From positions 72,978,272 to 73,042,271 of the forward strand of contig CM018680.1 in NCBI GenBank assembly GCA_009363875.1: a stretch of 64,000 nucleotides of DNA. Reading direction: 5' to 3'. The notes under the pieces are model-generated. The model was given only the letters and a program-made list of their open reading frames with translations, was not told the DNA's origin and ran no database searches. The DNA is from Mikania micrantha. Its lineage: Eukaryota; Streptophyta; Magnoliopsida; Asterales; Asteraceae. A program made the translations under genes and the position numbers. Of the stretch, positions 62,235 through 64,000 are shown piece by piece (the first letter of the stretch is position 1; each line of letters begins with the position of its first letter).

Positions 62235-63379
62235 CCTTCGAGAACCTTGTCTCTGAATAACGGTATCTTATCTCCCTATAGACTGCCCCACCGAATCCTT
62301 GGTTTTTCCTTCTTTTCTTCCACCAGTTTCCTTCTTATGGTAATATTTGTTACCAAAAGTTTACGTTGTGACACTACCGTCTCTCCTGGGAAGACCTTGC
62401 AGTCCCACCACCTACCACGGTTGGTTTCACGCAATACGCATCAAGAGGTAGTCAATCTAGGTGTCCCGCCCTCCACTGTTGAACGTGATCAACGGTGAGT
62501 CCATTTTCTTAAAAAAGGAGTTTATAATGCCAAGGTCACTTGCCACTGCAAAGTCTAGAAGTGTCACTCCATTGTCTTTTTGTGATCCGGAGCCGAAACC
62601 TCCATGAGTCAACGAAAAGCCGTCATTCTCCTTCCCAATGTGGTCGTTGAAGTCTCCTCCTATGCAAAGTTTCTCATCTGTTGGGATTGTTCTCATAACC
62701 TCATCCATGCAATCCCAAAACTCTCTCTTTTCATTTTCTCCTAGCCCGTGTGGTGCGTAGGCACTCACTACTACTACTACTACAAGTTCCTCACCTATCA
62801 CCATCCTCAACATCATGATCGTGTCGTTATACCTCCTCACCTCCACCACCTGGTCTTGTAGTTCTCTGTTCACTACGAATCCCATTCCATTCTTTGCCCC
62901 ATTAGACCCTGAGTGCCACAGCTTGTAACCATTATAATCTGCTCCTCTTTTCCCCTTCCACCTTGTCTACTGCATGCATGCTATTTGGACTTTGCGTCTC
63001 CTAAGCACATCCACTAACTCCAAAGCTCATCCAGTAAGTGTTCTGATGTTCCAAGACCCTATACGCAAAATCCCTCCCCTTTTTCTCCCTATACCCGCAC
63101 CTCTCCGCCCTGGACATGATCTAAATGAATCATAATGTGCTCTCTCATCTATACTGCCAAGTCAGTCACACGAAACTCCACAAGGACCAATAGATAGCAC
63201 AAACAAAACAGACCAAAGGCACACAACACACACAAGTATAAATCCCAAGTACACAATACACAAGTAACACTCAACTACTCAACAACACATATCCCAACAG
63301 TAAGTATATAACAATCAGAAAAACGATTCCACTTATGCAATTGACAATGAGCAAACAAACAAACTAACTTACTCAGTAT

Positions 63380-63625
63380 ATTCTTACTTTTCAGTAGGGT
63401 CTGTGGGGGAATGATGGACACAAACCTTACCCCTATCCCAGTTGGGATAGAGAGGCTGCTTTGAAGGAGTTCCCGGCTCAAAGTTACCGTTCGAAGTTAA
63501 TCATCCCAACACTAGTAACGTTATTTTCACAAAATAAGTAAAATAACGTTAAAATTAGTGCAATTTTACTTTGGCCCCTTGATGGCTCACATACATATAC
63601 ATTATATGCGTGCACCGCAAAAGAA
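63380..63625 (-). mobile_element. SINE-like retroposon, copy 5
   Basis: Reverse orientation: an AAAC-repeat tail at the left (63350-63365), then CTTACTCAGTATATTC, TATCCCAGTTGGGATAG, AGTGCAATTTTACTTTGGCC and GCGTGCACCGCAAAAG. It is the most complete match to copy 1 (15681). Confidence 0.82.
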
Positions 63626-63773
63626 TGCAAAATCAAAAATCAAAATGAAAATTAAAAGACCCGTTTGATGTCACATACTGTAGTTTCCTATAATACTTCA
63701 AAAGTAGACGAGAAAGCAAAGAAAGATCTCACCGCGGGTTTTCGAAAACAAAATGATTTGTTTTGTTAAAGTT

Positions 63774-64000
63774 ACTGTTGTAAAAATCGGCCTAAGCGGC
63801 CGCCTAGGTGGCGCCTAGGCGCTAGGCGGCCATCTACTGTCTCGATTTTGGCCCAGGCGGGTCCTAGTCGGCCTAGTCATATTTTTAATTTTTTTTTTTT
63901 TGACTCTATCTGATAAAAAGGCACCAATTCCATTATTATTTAGATATCTCTCAACCCAAAATCCTTAATATGTCTCTTTAACATCGAAATCCATCACTAA
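63774..64000. mobile_element. Start of a hAT-type element related to 16534-16861
   Basis: CTGTTGTAAAAATCGGCC at 63774 matches the terminal region of the element in the CMSS1 intron. GCGGCCGCCTAGGTGGC words follow. The other end is outside the window. Confidence 0.5.

Larger units (their letters stand above)
58649..63130 (-). mobile_element. RTE-type LINE, degenerate, antisense to CIPK
   Basis: On the minus strand, in order: endonuclease (about 63050-62420; IGSWNIRTLTG, SAYAPHGLGENEKREFWD, GGDFNDHIG), a linker (61460-61119), reverse transcriptase (about 60900-59780; QFGFMPARSTTEAIHILRRL, HMVFIDLEKVYDSVPC, QGSTLSPFLLAVILDEL, LFADDIVLVAEE) and a C-terminal part (59784-59240; TRFKCLGSFIQSDG). 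It ends with a GTT-repeat tail at 58649-58665. Several stops and frameshifts break it (for example after LTG and after GGRDT), and FADD is retained. It contains a solo LTR and two hAT MITEs. RTE assignment rests on the EN-RT style and the TTG-type tail. Confidence 0.88.

Overview
The window is plant nuclear DNA: AT-rich, with intron-rich genes using GT/AG splice sites and a dense, nested load of transposable elements. Helitrons ending in hairpin plus CTAG or CTGG, hAT-type MITEs with 8-bp target duplications, tRNA-derived SINEs, an RTE-type LINE and LTR fragments are all present. The genes are typical of a eudicot. Repeat style (LTR starting TGTCACACCCC, the LINE tail words) makes me think of Asteraceae, but that is inference.

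Layout: 1-3500 holds the end of one Helitron with an odd TCGCGAGA-rich tandem repeat, and a second Helitron terminus. 3500-10000 holds a complete eIF3j gene (+). Its leader region carries a duplicated 87-bp segment that flanks a Helitron; one copy is split by a hAT MITE and the other is intact. 10300-14600 is MITEs plus a Helitron. 15700-21300 is a complete six-exon CMSS1 gene (-) with SINE-like retroposons in three introns and one just downstream. 22400-32700 is gene-poor: foldback elements, hAT elements, Helitrons and a 480-bp tandem duplication.

34360-39621 is the most interesting part. A small secreted cysteine-rich peptide gene (+, 87 aa, nine cysteines in the mature part) can be assembled from a signal-peptide exon at 34432-34522 and a cysteine-rich exon at 39449-39621. 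Its intron has been inflated to 4.9 kb by MITEs and a Helitron that has captured the first exons of an EFR3-like ARM-repeat gene. The captured copy is broken by a stop and a frameshift.

40000-50200 is repeats: a foldback MITE, a 4.8-kb LTR-like unit, a 187-bp tandem repeat array, and an LTR plus broken gag gene. 50200-53400 is AT-rich with a Helitron and a SINE. 55700-58200 holds nine in-frame exons of a CBL-interacting protein kinase (+) with DFA instead of DFG. It is followed by an antisense RTE LINE (58650-63130) that was itself hit by a solo LTR and two hAT MITEs; the kinase C-terminal regulatory exons are not seen before the window ends.

The genes are unrelated housekeeping or signalling genes (translation initiation, ribosome biogenesis, secreted peptide, calcium signalling) and show no operon or cluster logic. 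Coordinates of exons were checked by reading frame; family assignments are from recognition, not database search.
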